Shown here piece by piece: positions 53,381 through 62,110 of a DNA stretch of 64,000 bases (the first letter of the stretch is position 1; every line of letters starts with the position of its first letter). The position numbers and the translations under genes are program-made. The notes under the pieces were generated by a model, which did not search any database, was not told where the DNA came from, and saw nothing but the letters and a program-made list of their open reading frames with translations. The DNA comes from an uncultured Collinsella sp. (lineage in GTDB: Bacteria > Actinomycetota > Coriobacteriia > Coriobacteriales > Coriobacteriaceae), in assembly GCA_958421275.1 (NCBI GenBank), contig CATZLI010000004.1, positions 124,001-188,000 on the forward strand. Direction: 5' to 3'.

Positions 53381-54910
53381 CTAGTCCAGCTTGGTGCCCG
53401 GTACTTGTGGTGCCTCTTTAAGCAACGCTTTGAGCTCGTTCAAAATGGAAACGGGCTGTCGATCGACAGCGTCCAGATGGAGCGTGGCCACACGAATGGG
53501 TGGCTGATATTCAAGCGAGCCGATGAGCACGGGAGAACCCAGGAACCGCTCGATTTCTTCTGCGATCGCGTCGGTCTCTTCGGGATCAAAGTCGTCGAAA
53601 AGCGCCGCGAACGTCGGCCCCGTCGAGCGGAACAGGCGACCCTTGCCGCGCGAGCATTCCATGAGGCAGGCGGCGCTTTCTGCCAAAACGCGGTCGCCCG
53701 CATCAAAGCCAAAGCGGGCATTGACCTGAGCGATATCGTCGATTTTAATGGCGATCAAACCGGCCCTGCGCGCCACGCGGCGCATTTCGCCAATGGCGTT
53801 GACCAGGGCGTGAATATCGCCCAGACCGGTCACGGAATCGGTCGTATCCGCTAGGCTTCGGTTGATGATAATGCCCACGTACATGTTAGGCTCGGTATCG
53901 GTGCCGTCCAAGCGGTAGCCCGTGCAGTCGCAAAGTGCGTACGCTCCGGTGGCATCCATCACGCGGTACTGCATGTAGTGGAAGTGCCACGTGCCGTTTA
54001 TCACCATGTCGAGCTCGGCGCGTACGTTGTTGCGGTCCTCGGGGTGGACGCGGGCAAGCCACATATCGACCGAGTTAAAAGGGTGCTGGGAAGGCAGGTC
54101 AAAATCGCGCACGGCGTTAACCGACCATTGCGATTCTCCAGTATCGAGGTTAAGGATGAACGGATAGCGCGTCTCGGAGCTCATGGAGATCGCTTGGAAC
54201 ACCCGGTCGTTGCAGGGAAGCTGATCGACGATTGGGCGTTGCGGCACGTCATTGTCTTTCGGTTGCTGCACACGATGCATAAGCTTATAGCGATACATCT
54301 TGCGATCGGCATCCATTGTCATCTGGCGACGCGAATCGCCTGCAAGCGGATCGACGCGCGAGCAGCCAAAGCTAAAGCTGGCGATCATGGGCGCCTTGCC
54401 ACCTGAGCTCGCCTCGATCAGCCCGGTACGTACCTGCTCCAAGCGCTGCTCGAGTTCAGTCTCGTTTGCAAAGAGCGAGATAAGCACAAACTCGTCTCCA
54501 CCGATACGGAACAGCATCTCATCGTGCTCCATGGTTTCGGAGAGCGTGCGGCAGATGCTCAGAATATAGCGATTGCCTTCGGCGTGGCCAAACCTATCAT
54601 TACAATGCTTGAGATGGTCGATATCAATATAGGCGCAGGTGAAGGGGTCGCCTTTGCGCCAGAGCTGCTCGACGTGACGGTCGAGTCCGCCGCGGTTGCC
54701 CAAATTGGTGAGCGAATCGATATAGGCGTTGCACTCAAGCAGCTGGCGCTCTTGTTGCAGGATGGCATGCGTCTTTTGCAGTTGCTCACCAACGGCGCGT
54801 AGCCCAGCGGGCAGCGCGGCAACATCGAGTTCGGCGGTCGAGACGCCATTCTCAAGTCGCTGAAGATAGACAATAATCGATTGCTCGCCCATGCGATACG
54901 ACTCGTTCAT
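53381..54910 (-). CDS. Cytoplasmic diguanylate cyclase (GGDEF-PAS-degenerate GGDEF)
   Basis: 509 residues, no membrane segment. A coiled N-terminus is followed by a GGDEF domain (DSLTNLGNRGGLDRH, active-site RIGGDEF near 135), then a PAS-like domain (about 240-345), then a second GGDEF-like domain with RSTGPTFAALF where the active site should be, so probably inactive. The first domain should make cyclic di-GMP. Same layout as the first 550 residues of the following gene (upstream at 55038), so the two are paralogues. Confidence 0.92.
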   Translation of the reverse strand: MNESYRMGEQSIIVYLQRLENGVSTAELDVAALPAGLRAVGEQLQKTHAILQQERQLLECNAYIDSLTNLGNRGGLDRHVEQLWRKGDPFTCAYIDIDHLKHCNDRFGHAEGNRYILSICRTLSETMEHDEMLFRIGGDEFVLISLFANETELEQRLEQVRTGLIEASSGGKAPMIASFSFGCSRVDPLAGDSRRQMTMDADRKMYRYKLMHRVQQPKDNDVPQRPIVDQLPCNDRVFQAISMSSETRYPFILNLDTGESQWSVNAVRDFDLPSQHPFNSVDMWLARVHPEDRNNVRAELDMVINGTWHFHYMQYRVMDATGAYALCDCTGYRLDGTDTEPNMYVGIIINRSLADTTDSVTGLGDIHALVNAIGEMRRVARRAGLIAIKIDDIAQVNARFGFDAGDRVLAESAACLMECSRGKGRLFRSTGPTFAALFDDFDPEETDAIAEEIERFLGSPVLIGSLEYQPPIRVATLHLDAVDRQPVSILNELKALLKEAPQVPGTKLD

Positions 54911-54948
54911 GATGGATAACCTCCTTGGGCGGAACAGTGGTTTGTATC

Positions 54949-54979
54949 ATATCCCCAATTCGGCTTGGATTGGGGATAT
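54949..54979. promoter_or_regulatory. Dyad between the two cyclic-di-GMP genes
   Basis: ATATCCCCAAT / ATTGGGGATAT, 11-bp perfect arms and a 9-base centre, 39 bp before the GGDEF start. Either an operator for the GGDEF gene or a terminator for the upstream GGDEF-EAL gene; no T-run is seen. Confidence 0.45.
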
Positions 54980-55037
54980 AAGTTAGCTAATGGAGACAAA
55001 TGCCCCCTTCGACGGTGGCGTTTTGCGCGCGAGCGTA

Positions 55038-57755
55038 TCAGTCGTTATTGCCACCATCGAGCAATGCCTCAAAATCCTTCGCCGGCATGGGGCGGTAGTA
55101 GAGGAAGCCCTGAGCGTAGCGGGCGCCCATGTGGCGTAGCATGTTTGCCTGCTCATCTGTCTCGACGCCTTCGATTACAACGGGCAGATGGAGCGACTGC
55201 GCCATCTCGAGCATCGATGACACGATCTGCGCGCTGCGGCCTTGATCACGGTCGGTGGGCACAAAGGTGCGGTCGAGCTTGATGACGTCAACATTCACGT
55301 TCTTGAGCATAGCGAGCGTGGACTGGCCGGTGCCAAAATCGTCCATATAGGTCGAGAAGCCGCGGGTGTGCAGATCTGCGGTCAGCTTATCCACGGCCTC
55401 GTACTCTCCGGTATAGGCGGTCTCGGTGATCTCGATACGCATGAGCTCGGGTGGTAGGTTGTATTGGGCGGCGAGCGCCCCCATATGTTCGGCAACGTCG
55501 CAGGCAAGAATGTCCACGCGCGACACGTTGAGGGAGATCGGAACCACGCGAAGACCGCGATCGAGACGCTCGCGAAGCCATGTGGCAACGCCCTGCCAAA
55601 CATATTTGTCGAGCGTTACTACAAAGCCGCTTTCCTCGAGAGCGGGGATAAAGGTTGCAGGTGAAATGAGGGAGCCATCCTTGTCAATCCAGCGTGTGAG
55701 CGCCTCGGCGCCAATGATCTCGCCGGTTTCCATATCGACCTGGGGCTGCAGGTAGTAAGTGATGCGGCCGTTTGAGAGCGCATACTGGAACTCGGTTAGC
55801 GTGTGGTGGAACGCAACCCCATGCTCATATTCCTCGGGGCGGAAAATGGCAATGCGCTCCTTAAAGTCGTTTTTGGCGCGTCGATTGGTAAACATGGCCT
55901 TGGCCTGGGCATCGATGGTGATTTCCTCGCTAGCGTCGATGGGGCATACGCCCATGGACGGCCAAAAGCCTACGCCGTCGTCGTGCTTGGCTACAGCCTC
56001 GCGCACGCGCGCATAGACTCGGTGAACGAAATCGTGCTCAAAGGGTATGAGCAGACAAAAGTCGTCTTGCCCCCAGTATCCCGCGACGCCCATGTCGGCG
56101 TTCTCGATATCCTTGAGCACCGTGCCCACATCGGCAAGCATGCGGTCGCCTTCGGCCTGCCCATACCATTCGTTAAATAGGCGCATGTGGCCCATGTCGA
56201 CGGTGGCGATACACCAAGCGCCGTCGCGCCTTGCCTTGATGAAGGCATTGGCACGGCGCATAAACTCGCTGGGTCGGTAGAGGCCGGTGAGCGTATCGAT
56301 GCGTTCGGCGATTGCGCTTTTGCGCTCGACCTCGGGTATAGGGAGGCTGTCGTTGGGGACAAGCCCGCCAGCTGTGCGAAGGCGACGGTCGAGTTCGCAC
56401 AAAACAGCAGATGTTTGGTAGTCCAGGCGCTCGTAAAAGACCGGGGTGACAATGCAAACGGGAGTGATGGTGTCGCCCGCGATCTGAACGGGGGCAAAAA
56501 TGGTCTCTTTTAGACGATGGATCAGGAGTTCAAATGCCCCGTGGTCCAAAGCGTTGCTGAGCACGACGAACTGGACACTTCGTGAACGGAAGACGCGACT
56601 CCTACCGCGGGTGATCGACAGCATACGGCCTGCGTATTCGGCAAGCATGCTGTCGACCGCCTCGGCTCCATAGAGCTCGTTGAGCTTCGCCGTGCCGCGA
56701 ACGCGCACGGCGATGAGTCCTGTTTTGCAGTGGTCACGGCGACAGGCATCGATAGCGTTGACCAGCATACGTTGCGTTCCAAGCCCCGTGGCGGCGTCGA
56801 CGGTCTCGGCAAGGGAATGATTGACGAGTTCGCCGACATAGAGCGAGGGCTCGTTTTCGTCCCCATCGATGCGAAAACCGCGAGCACGGCAGAGCACGTA
56901 GTCGCCTGTGGCGTTGCGTACACGATACTGCATGACTCGATGGTGCTTGGAGCCGTTATAGACTTGGTCGATGTCGTCGGTAAAAGCCTCAAGGTCATCG
57001 GGATGGACGCGCGTTTTCCAGCAATCGCGACAGTTGTCTATGTGCTCCGAAGGAAGTCCGAGATCGCGCAAAGCGTTTTGTGACCAAAGGGTGCGATGTT
57101 TATCCAAGTTCTCGATAAAGAAATAACGGCCTTCGTTGAGCATCGAAAAGGCGTCGAAAATGCGATCGCTTATTTCGAAGTCGTCGGTGTGGACTTGCGA
57201 GATATTGCGCCGATCAAGGTGTACGGCATGACGTAGCTTGTAGTCGTACATGCGATGGTCGGCATCGAGCGTCATGCGATTGGGGGCCTCGCCCAGGGCG
57301 GGGTCGGCATGTGACACCCCGTAGCTAAACGAGTGGGGCATCTCGGAATCGTTGTTTTTGAGCAGGACCGTTCGGCAGTGTTCCAGACGTTCGGCGAGGT
57401 CGTCCTCGGTCGCAACCGTAGACAGGATGGCAAACTCGTCGCCGCCTATGCGAAACGCCGCCTCGTCCACCTTCATATACAGCTTGAGATAGAGGCTTAC
57501 CTGCAAGATATAGCGGTTGCCCTCGTCATGCCCAAAGATGTCGTTGCAGTGCTTAAGGTTATCGATGTCGATAAACGCCATGGTCACGGGCAGTTCCTGC
57601 TCCCAGATTTCCTCTAAGGAGTGAGCAAAGCCGCCGCGGTTGCCAAGTCCGGTAAGCTGGTCGGTAAAGGCGGTCCTAATCAGATCATCCTGACGCTCGA
57701 GAAGGTCGCGAACGGTCTTTTCGAGCGTTTCGGTGTAATTGCTGACAGTATCCAT
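55038..57755 (-). CDS. Cytoplasmic GGDEF-PAS-GGDEF-GGDEF-EAL protein
   Basis: 905 residues. Domain 1 is an active-looking GGDEF (DQLTGLGNRGGF, RIGGDEF near 103). A PAS domain follows (about 215-330), then a degenerate GGDEF-like domain (FRSRSVQFVVLS), a second degenerate one (GYWGQDDFCLLI) and a C-terminal EAL domain with intact catalytic residues (GAEALTRW, SLNVSRVD, IEITETA, DDFGTG, IKLDRTF, IEGVET). It could both make and break cyclic di-GMP, with one activity dominant depending on the signal. Two silent GGDEF-like modules are unusual. No membrane segment. Confidence 0.93.
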   Translation of the reverse strand: MDTVSNYTETLEKTVRDLLERQDDLIRTAFTDQLTGLGNRGGFAHSLEEIWEQELPVTMAFIDIDNLKHCNDIFGHDEGNRYILQVSLYLKLYMKVDEAAFRIGGDEFAILSTVATEDDLAERLEHCRTVLLKNNDSEMPHSFSYGVSHADPALGEAPNRMTLDADHRMYDYKLRHAVHLDRRNISQVHTDDFEISDRIFDAFSMLNEGRYFFIENLDKHRTLWSQNALRDLGLPSEHIDNCRDCWKTRVHPDDLEAFTDDIDQVYNGSKHHRVMQYRVRNATGDYVLCRARGFRIDGDENEPSLYVGELVNHSLAETVDAATGLGTQRMLVNAIDACRRDHCKTGLIAVRVRGTAKLNELYGAEAVDSMLAEYAGRMLSITRGRSRVFRSRSVQFVVLSNALDHGAFELLIHRLKETIFAPVQIAGDTITPVCIVTPVFYERLDYQTSAVLCELDRRLRTAGGLVPNDSLPIPEVERKSAIAERIDTLTGLYRPSEFMRRANAFIKARRDGAWCIATVDMGHMRLFNEWYGQAEGDRMLADVGTVLKDIENADMGVAGYWGQDDFCLLIPFEHDFVHRVYARVREAVAKHDDGVGFWPSMGVCPIDASEEITIDAQAKAMFTNRRAKNDFKERIAIFRPEEYEHGVAFHHTLTEFQYALSNGRITYYLQPQVDMETGEIIGAEALTRWIDKDGSLISPATFIPALEESGFVVTLDKYVWQGVATWLRERLDRGLRVVPISLNVSRVDILACDVAEHMGALAAQYNLPPELMRIEITETAYTGEYEAVDKLTADLHTRGFSTYMDDFGTGQSTLAMLKNVNVDVIKLDRTFVPTDRDQGRSAQIVSSMLEMAQSLHLPVVIEGVETDEQANMLRHMGARYAQGFLYYRPMPAKDFEALLDGGNND

Positions 57756-57893
57756 GTCGTAAGCGGCTTTCTGAGGTCGGGCGGATTGCGTCGGGCGAGC
57801 TCGTTGTGCACACGCGTTGTTGTCCGGCGCTTTGCGTGTATCCAGGCCCCGCCTTGCTGCGTTGTTGGGCTACTTTACCGGCTAATGTTCGCT

Positions 57894-57922
57894 GTTGATA
57901 ACTACTGCGTAGTATAAACAAC
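57894..57922. promoter_or_regulatory. AT-rich dyad upstream of the GGDEF-EAL gene
   Basis: ACTACTGCGTAGT (57901-57913) is a perfect dyad with imperfect extension (GTTGAT...AAACAAC). The 57756-58077 stretch around it holds no gene I can support; its AT-rich part (TATAAACAACAG, ATTATATATGG) could be promoter for either divergent gene. Confidence 0.4.
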
Positions 57923-58077
57923 AGTACACAATTATATATGGGTGCACATGCTGTGGGCGGCCATTATTCGACAAACGGCAGCGCGACGATGCGATGTCCG
58001 ATAAAAATGCGACTGAGACGATATATGTTGACGGGTATACTTGTCCCGTTTTAAAACGCAGGAACGGAGATGGTCGC

Positions 58078-58947
58078 ATGGCACAGCCGGATACGACGCG
58101 CACGGTGGGGCTCGCGCTCGAGGGAGGCGGCTACCGCGGTATGTATACGGCAGGCGTGCTCGACGTTTGGATGGAGCACGGTTTGACCTGCGACCATATG
58201 GTGGGTGTCTCGGCGGGCGCGGCGTTTGGCTATAACTTTAAATCGCGGCAGATCGGGCGCGCCATTCGCTACAACAAGGCCTATTGTGCCGACAAGCGCT
58301 ATGCAAGCGTGACAAGCTGGTTGCGAACCGGCGACATGTTCAATGCCGATTTTGCCTATCACGAGGTGCCCATTGAGCGCGATCCCATCGACCTGGAGAC
58401 ATATCGTGCCTGCCCCATGCGGTTTACGTGCGTGTGTACCGATATCGAGACGGGCAAGGCCGTCTACCACGACCTGCCCTATGGCGACGAGAGGGATATC
58501 GAGTGGATCCGGGCATCGTCGGCGATTCCTGTGGCGACGCGTCCTGTTGCCATTGAGGGCCGTAAGTACCTGGATGGCGGCGTGGCTGATTCCATTCCCA
58601 GCGCTTGGTTGTTTGCGCAGGGGTATGACCGCAATATCGTGGTGCTCACACAGCCGGCGGGCTTTGTGAAGCAGCCCAACAGTGTGATGCCCATGCTGCG
58701 GCGCGTGTTCCGTCACTACCCGGAGTTTGTCGCAGCGCTTGAGCATCGGCATGAGGTCTACAATGCCACGCTCGATGACCTGGCGCGTCGCGAGGCTGCC
58801 GGCGAAATCTTTGTGGTGCGGCCGAGCGAATCGGTGAAGGTGCCGTCGCTGTGCCGCGAACCGGATGAGCTCGAGCGCATCTACCAGGTCGGCCGCCACG
58901 ATGCGGAGGCGACTTTGCCGGCGTTGGAAGCGTATCTGGCGGGGTAG
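58078..58947 (+). CDS. Patatin-like phospholipase
   Basis: 289 residues. The oxyanion hole EGGGYRGMYTAGVLD, the nucleophile GVSAGA (GxSxG) and the catalytic Asp in DGGVADSIP form the patatin Ser-Asp dyad. It should hydrolyse acyl lipids. No signal peptide, so cytoplasmic, like RssA. ATG 58078 follows GGAGATGG; an upstream ATG at 57994 would add 28 unsupported residues. It is divergent from the GGDEF-EAL gene and followed by a strong hairpin. Confidence 0.9.
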   Translation: MAQPDTTRTVGLALEGGGYRGMYTAGVLDVWMEHGLTCDHMVGVSAGAAFGYNFKSRQIGRAIRYNKAYCADKRYASVTSWLRTGDMFNADFAYHEVPIERDPIDLETYRACPMRFTCVCTDIETGKAVYHDLPYGDERDIEWIRASSAIPVATRPVAIEGRKYLDGGVADSIPSAWLFAQGYDRNIVVLTQPAGFVKQPNSVMPMLRRVFRHYPEFVAALEHRHEVYNATLDDLARREAAGEIFVVRPSESVKVPSLCREPDELERIYQVGRHDAEATLPALEAYLAG

Positions 58948-58969
58948 GGCAAACTGCCGTGGACTCGGC

Positions 58970-59015
58970 GGAAAGCGCATCCCGGAATGGAGGTCCAAAC
59001 TGGGATGCGCTTTCC
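58970..59015. terminator. Hairpin between convergent patatin and thiE
   Basis: GGAAAGCGCATCCC / GGGATGCGCTTTCC, perfect 14-bp arms with an 18-base loop. No T-run. Probable bidirectional terminator. Confidence 0.7.
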
Positions 59016-59059
59016 ATTGCTGAAGATATGAGGCTGCGGATCAGCTGCTCGGCTTAGAC

Positions 59060-59755
59060 TTACGCCTGCTGCCAGGTGTCGACAAGCTCCTTGGCCGCGG
59101 CGCAGGGGTCGTCGGCACTGCAGACGGCGCTCACCACAAAGAAGCCGTCGACGCCGGTGGCCTTAAGCTGTGGCAGGTCGGCCGTCTTGACGCCGCCGCC
59201 CACCACGATGGGCACGGGGCTTGCCGCGTGGAGTGCGGCCAGATCCTCAAAACTTTTGGTGATGATGGAGCCATCTGCTGCGCGTCCGCAGTCGCGCTTG
59301 GTCTCGGTCTCGTGGAGCGGGCCGATGCCCAGGTAGTCGACCAGGCTCATGTCGGCGGTCTTGACGTACTCGAGCATCTCCTCGCAACGGGCTGAAAGGC
59401 CCACGATGGCATCGGGGCCCAAAAGTTTGCGGCAGACCTCGACGGGAATATCGCTCTGACCGACGTGCACGCCGTCGACAGCAATGCCCTGCTCGCGTGC
59501 GGCGAGTACGCAGTCCAGGCGGTCGTCGATCAGCAGGGCGACCTGACCGGTCTTGCCGGCCTGTGCGATTGCCTGCGCGGCGTCGCCGGTCAGCGCGATG
59601 ATCTCGCGGGCGCTTGCCACCTTGGAGCGCACCTGGATGCAGGTAAAGCCTGCGTCGAGCGCCTGGGCCACCACATCGCTCACGGGACGCCCCAGCGTGT
59701 TTTCGGGGCCGAGTACCAGATAGGCCGAGATATCAAGGTTGTCGCGGATGCTCAT
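59060..59755 (-). CDS. thiE: Thiamine phosphate synthase
   Basis: 231 residues, TIM-barrel. Motifs: IQVRSKVASAREIIAL, LLIDDRLDCVLAAREQGIAV (DDxxD-like), DGVHVGQSDIPV, IVGLSARCEEM, YLGIGPLHETETK and the closing VVGGGVKTADLPQLKATG. It couples HMP-PP and HET-P to thiamine phosphate. It overlaps the thiamine-binding gene by 4 bp and is last in the TPP-riboswitch operon. Confidence 0.95.
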   Translation of the reverse strand: MSIRDNLDISAYLVLGPENTLGRPVSDVVAQALDAGFTCIQVRSKVASAREIIALTGDAAQAIAQAGKTGQVALLIDDRLDCVLAAREQGIAVDGVHVGQSDIPVEVCRKLLGPDAIVGLSARCEEMLEYVKTADMSLVDYLGIGPLHETETKRDCGRAADGSIITKSFEDLAALHAASPVPIVVGGGVKTADLPQLKATGVDGFFVVSAVCSADDPCAAAKELVDTWQQA

Positions 59756-60093
59756 CGTGCTTCCTCCTGCTTTTTGATCTGTGCTTCCATGCGCTCGAGC
59801 TTGCCGGTCATGTTGTCGGTAAATCCGGGTCGAATATCGGCTTTGAGCACGACTTCGGTGCGGATGCCCTTGCTCGCCAACACAAAGGTTGCGTCGCGCA
59901 CGACCTGCATGACCTCGTCCCAGTCGCCCTCGATCTCGGTGAACATCGAGGTGGTGTGGTTGGGAAGGCCGCTCTCGCGAATGACGCGCACGACCTCGGC
60001 GACCTCGGCGGACAGTTCATCGCCGGTGCCGCACGGGGCGATGGCCATGGCGACGAGTGTGTTCATGCCGGCATTGGTTGCGGGCTCGGACAT
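59752..60093 (-). CDS. MTH1187/YkoF-like thiamine-binding protein
   Basis: 113 residues (NTLVAMAIAPCGTGDELSAE, VVRVIRESGLPNHTTSMFTE, IEGDWDEVMQVVRDATFVLA). The MTH1187 family is a small ferredoxin-like fold that binds thiamine or related pyrimidines. The C-terminus is a helix (LERMEAQIKKQEEAR). It sits between thiM and thiE with overlaps of a few bases, consistent with thiamine metabolism. The ligand is inferred from the context and family. Confidence 0.85.
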   Translation of the reverse strand: MSEPATNAGMNTLVAMAIAPCGTGDELSAEVAEVVRVIRESGLPNHTTSMFTEIEGDWDEVMQVVRDATFVLASKGIRTEVVLKADIRPGFTDNMTGKLERMEAQIKKQEEAR

Positions 60094-60096
60094 GGC

Positions 60097-60936
60097 TTAT
60101 GCCTCCTCGAGCTCGAGTTGGTTATCGGCAATATCCTGGGCGGTCGCGCGGTAGAGCTCGTCGATAAAGGCGACCTTAAAGCTTGCCGGGGCATCGGCGA
60201 CAGCGGCGGCACGCGTGCCGGCAACGTTGTAGACGGCGGTGCCGCAGATGGCTGCCGTAAACGGATCGGCAGCGCAGGCGTACACAGCCAGCACGCCACC
60301 CTGCGAGCAGCCGCAGCCGGTGATCTTGGACATGAGCGGACTGCCGCCGTGGGACTTGGCCACCGTCGTGCCGTCGGTAATCAGGTCGACTTCGCCCGAG
60401 ACCACTACGGCTCCGCCGGTGTAGCGGGCGAGCGCCACAGCGGCATCGCGGGCGGCGTCGACCGTGTCGGTGGTATCGACACCGCGCACGCGGCTCAGAT
60501 CAGCTGCCTCGCCCTCAAGACCCCACAGGCCGGCGAGTGCGATGATCTCGGAGGCGTTGCCGCGCACGATGGCAGGCTTGTACTGCTTGAGCTCGTTTAC
60601 CAGCTGGGTTCGCAGGCTACCGATGCCCAGGCCCACCGGATCGAGCACCCAGGGCTTGCCGGCGTCGTGTGCCGCCTTGGCCGCGCGGGGAATCGTCTGC
60701 TCGTAGATGGGGAAGAGCGTGCCCATGTTGAGATAGATGGCGCCGCCGCCGGCAACGAGCGCCTCGCCCTCGTCGGGCAGATAGACCATGGCGGCCGAAC
60801 CGCCCACGGCGAGCTGAGCATTGGCGACAAAGTCGATCGTCACCGTGTTGGTGATGGAGCCGGCCATCGGATTGGTGGCGCGAATCTCCTCCACGGCCTT
60901 GACCACATTTTGCTTAAGCTGTTCCGAATCAATCAC
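60097..60936 (-). CDS. thiM: Hydroxyethylthiazole kinase
   Basis: 279 residues of ribokinase-like fold. Motifs: NTVTIDFVANAQLAVGGSAA, KPWVLDPVGLG, RGNASEI and the anion hole ITGCGCSQGG with the catalytic Cys. It phosphorylates hydroxyethylthiazole for salvage. Start is GTG 60936 with GGAGG 9 bp upstream; upstream codons of the longer open frame belong to the riboswitch. First gene of the operon; no thiD (HMP kinase) accompanies it in the window. Confidence 0.93.
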   Translation of the reverse strand: MIDSEQLKQNVVKAVEEIRATNPMAGSITNTVTIDFVANAQLAVGGSAAMVYLPDEGEALVAGGGAIYLNMGTLFPIYEQTIPRAAKAAHDAGKPWVLDPVGLGIGSLRTQLVNELKQYKPAIVRGNASEIIALAGLWGLEGEAADLSRVRGVDTTDTVDAARDAAVALARYTGGAVVVSGEVDLITDGTTVAKSHGGSPLMSKITGCGCSQGGVLAVYACAADPFTAAICGTAVYNVAGTRAAAVADAPASFKVAFIDELYRATAQDIADNQLELEEA

Positions 60937-60956
60937 TGCACATGCCTCCTTGGCAT

Positions 60957-60989
60957 AGAAAAGGGGCGCTGTGCATAGACAGCGCCCCT
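60957..60989 (-). terminator. Terminator of the TPP riboswitch
   Basis: On the minus strand AGGGGCGCTGT / ACAGCGCCCCT with a TTTTC tail, directly after the aptamer and before thiM. This is the expected expression platform: TPP binding should favour the hairpin and shut the operon off. Confidence 0.85.
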
Positions 60990-61002
60990 GTAAAGGCGGC
61001 AT

Positions 61003-61090
61003 GCTCCCTACGCCAGCATTAACTGACAGGTTCAAAGGATTGGGCCCCATGCCCTCTCAGCCTTGTGGTTTGCACCGCCGGCACTCCCGC
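61003..61090 (-). ncRNA. TPP riboswitch (THI element)
   Basis: On the minus strand the aptamer reads GCGGGAGTGCC near the 5' end, the core CTGAGAGG, then AACCTGTCAGTTAATGCTGG and the closing GCGTAGGGAGC. These are the conserved parts of the TPP-sensing aptamer. It is followed by a transcription terminator and the thiM-thiE operon. Confidence 0.95.
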
Positions 61091-61119
61091 ATCGAATCTG
61101 TTGTTCCCTATACTAGCGC

Positions 61120-61154
61120 ACCTGCCAAAAAGGGACAGGTTTATTTTGGCAGGT
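61120..61154. repeat. Palindrome family C (ACCTGCCAAAAAGGG)
   Basis: ACCTGCCAAAA / TTTTGGCAGGT perfect 11-bp arms around AGGGACAGGTTTA. Nearly identical to 41775-41809. It lies between the thiamine operon promoter and the HAD gene. Confidence 0.8.
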
Positions 61155-61191
61155 CGTTACAATAGGTAGGACCGATACGAATGGGGGCCTT

Positions 61192-62100
61192 ATGATTAAA
61201 CTTGTGCTGACCGATATGGACGATACGCTGATTCCAGCCGGGCATGACGGCGCCAGCGACTACGCCATCGAGGGCATTCATGCCATGCAGGCGGCGGGTC
61301 TGCACTTTGGCCCGGTTTCGGGTCGCCAGCCGTCCGCGATGGGCTGGATGTTCCGCAATTGCGTCGAGTGCTTCTCGACCGGCGCGTTCTGCAACGGCCA
61401 GGTAATGTTTGTCGACGGTCAGGCGGTCGCTTCGCGCGCGACCGACAACGCCGCCCTTATGCGTTTGGCTGACTACTTGGAGCAGGAGACCGACGATACG
61501 TATCTGAAGGTCTACAGCCTGGGTGATGACTTTTGGAATAACGATGCCTACTGCGTGACGAGCGATCCCGAGCGCGTACGCCGCGCCATGGAGTCGGGCG
61601 GCAACGCGTGGCTCAAGGGCGAAGAGGCCCCGTGCCGTCCCGTCGTCGATGATGCGCCGGTGTTTAAGGCGAATATTTGGAGTGCCCGTTCACGTGAGGA
61701 GCTCGTGGAGCTACGCGAGCGCGTTGCCGCTGAGGTGCCGGAACTCTCGCTTGTGTTTCCCAACAATCGAGTGCGCCTGCTTGACATCCTTCCGGCCGGT
61801 TGGGACAAGGGCTGCGCTGCACTGGAGCTGGCGCGCGCTTTGGACCTGACGACCGATGAGGTGGCCGTATTTGGCGATTCCGATAACGATCTGCCCATGA
61901 TCGATGCCGTTCCCAACTCCGTTGCAGTCGCCAATGCCAACGAGGCCGTCACGGCTGCCGCGCGCTGGCATATCGGCGCTGCGGCAGACGATGCGGTTGC
62001 CGGGGCTCTGCATCAGATTGCCGCCTGCGCCGCGACGGGGGAGATGCCGCCGTTTATGCGTCAGATGGATGCGACGGGTTTCGACGTCACGAACGTCTAG
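61192..62100 (+). CDS. Cof-type HAD hydrolase
   Basis: 302 residues. The HAD nucleophile motif is TDMDDTLIP (Asp 8), motif II VSGRQPSAM, and motif IV is FGDSDNDLPMIDAVPNSVAV, typical of Cof-type sugar or nucleotide phosphatases; a cap domain lies between them. The specific substrate is unknown. A GGGGG-type ribosome site precedes the ATG. It lies 10 bp upstream of the LysR gene on the same strand. Confidence 0.93.
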   Translation: MIKLVLTDMDDTLIPAGHDGASDYAIEGIHAMQAAGLHFGPVSGRQPSAMGWMFRNCVECFSTGAFCNGQVMFVDGQAVASRATDNAALMRLADYLEQETDDTYLKVYSLGDDFWNNDAYCVTSDPERVRRAMESGGNAWLKGEEAPCRPVVDDAPVFKANIWSARSREELVELRERVAAEVPELSLVFPNNRVRLLDILPAGWDKGCAALELARALDLTTDEVAVFGDSDNDLPMIDAVPNSVAVANANEAVTAAARWHIGAAADDAVAGALHQIAACAATGEMPPFMRQMDATGFDVTNV

Positions 62101-62110
62101 GGAGAAAGCC

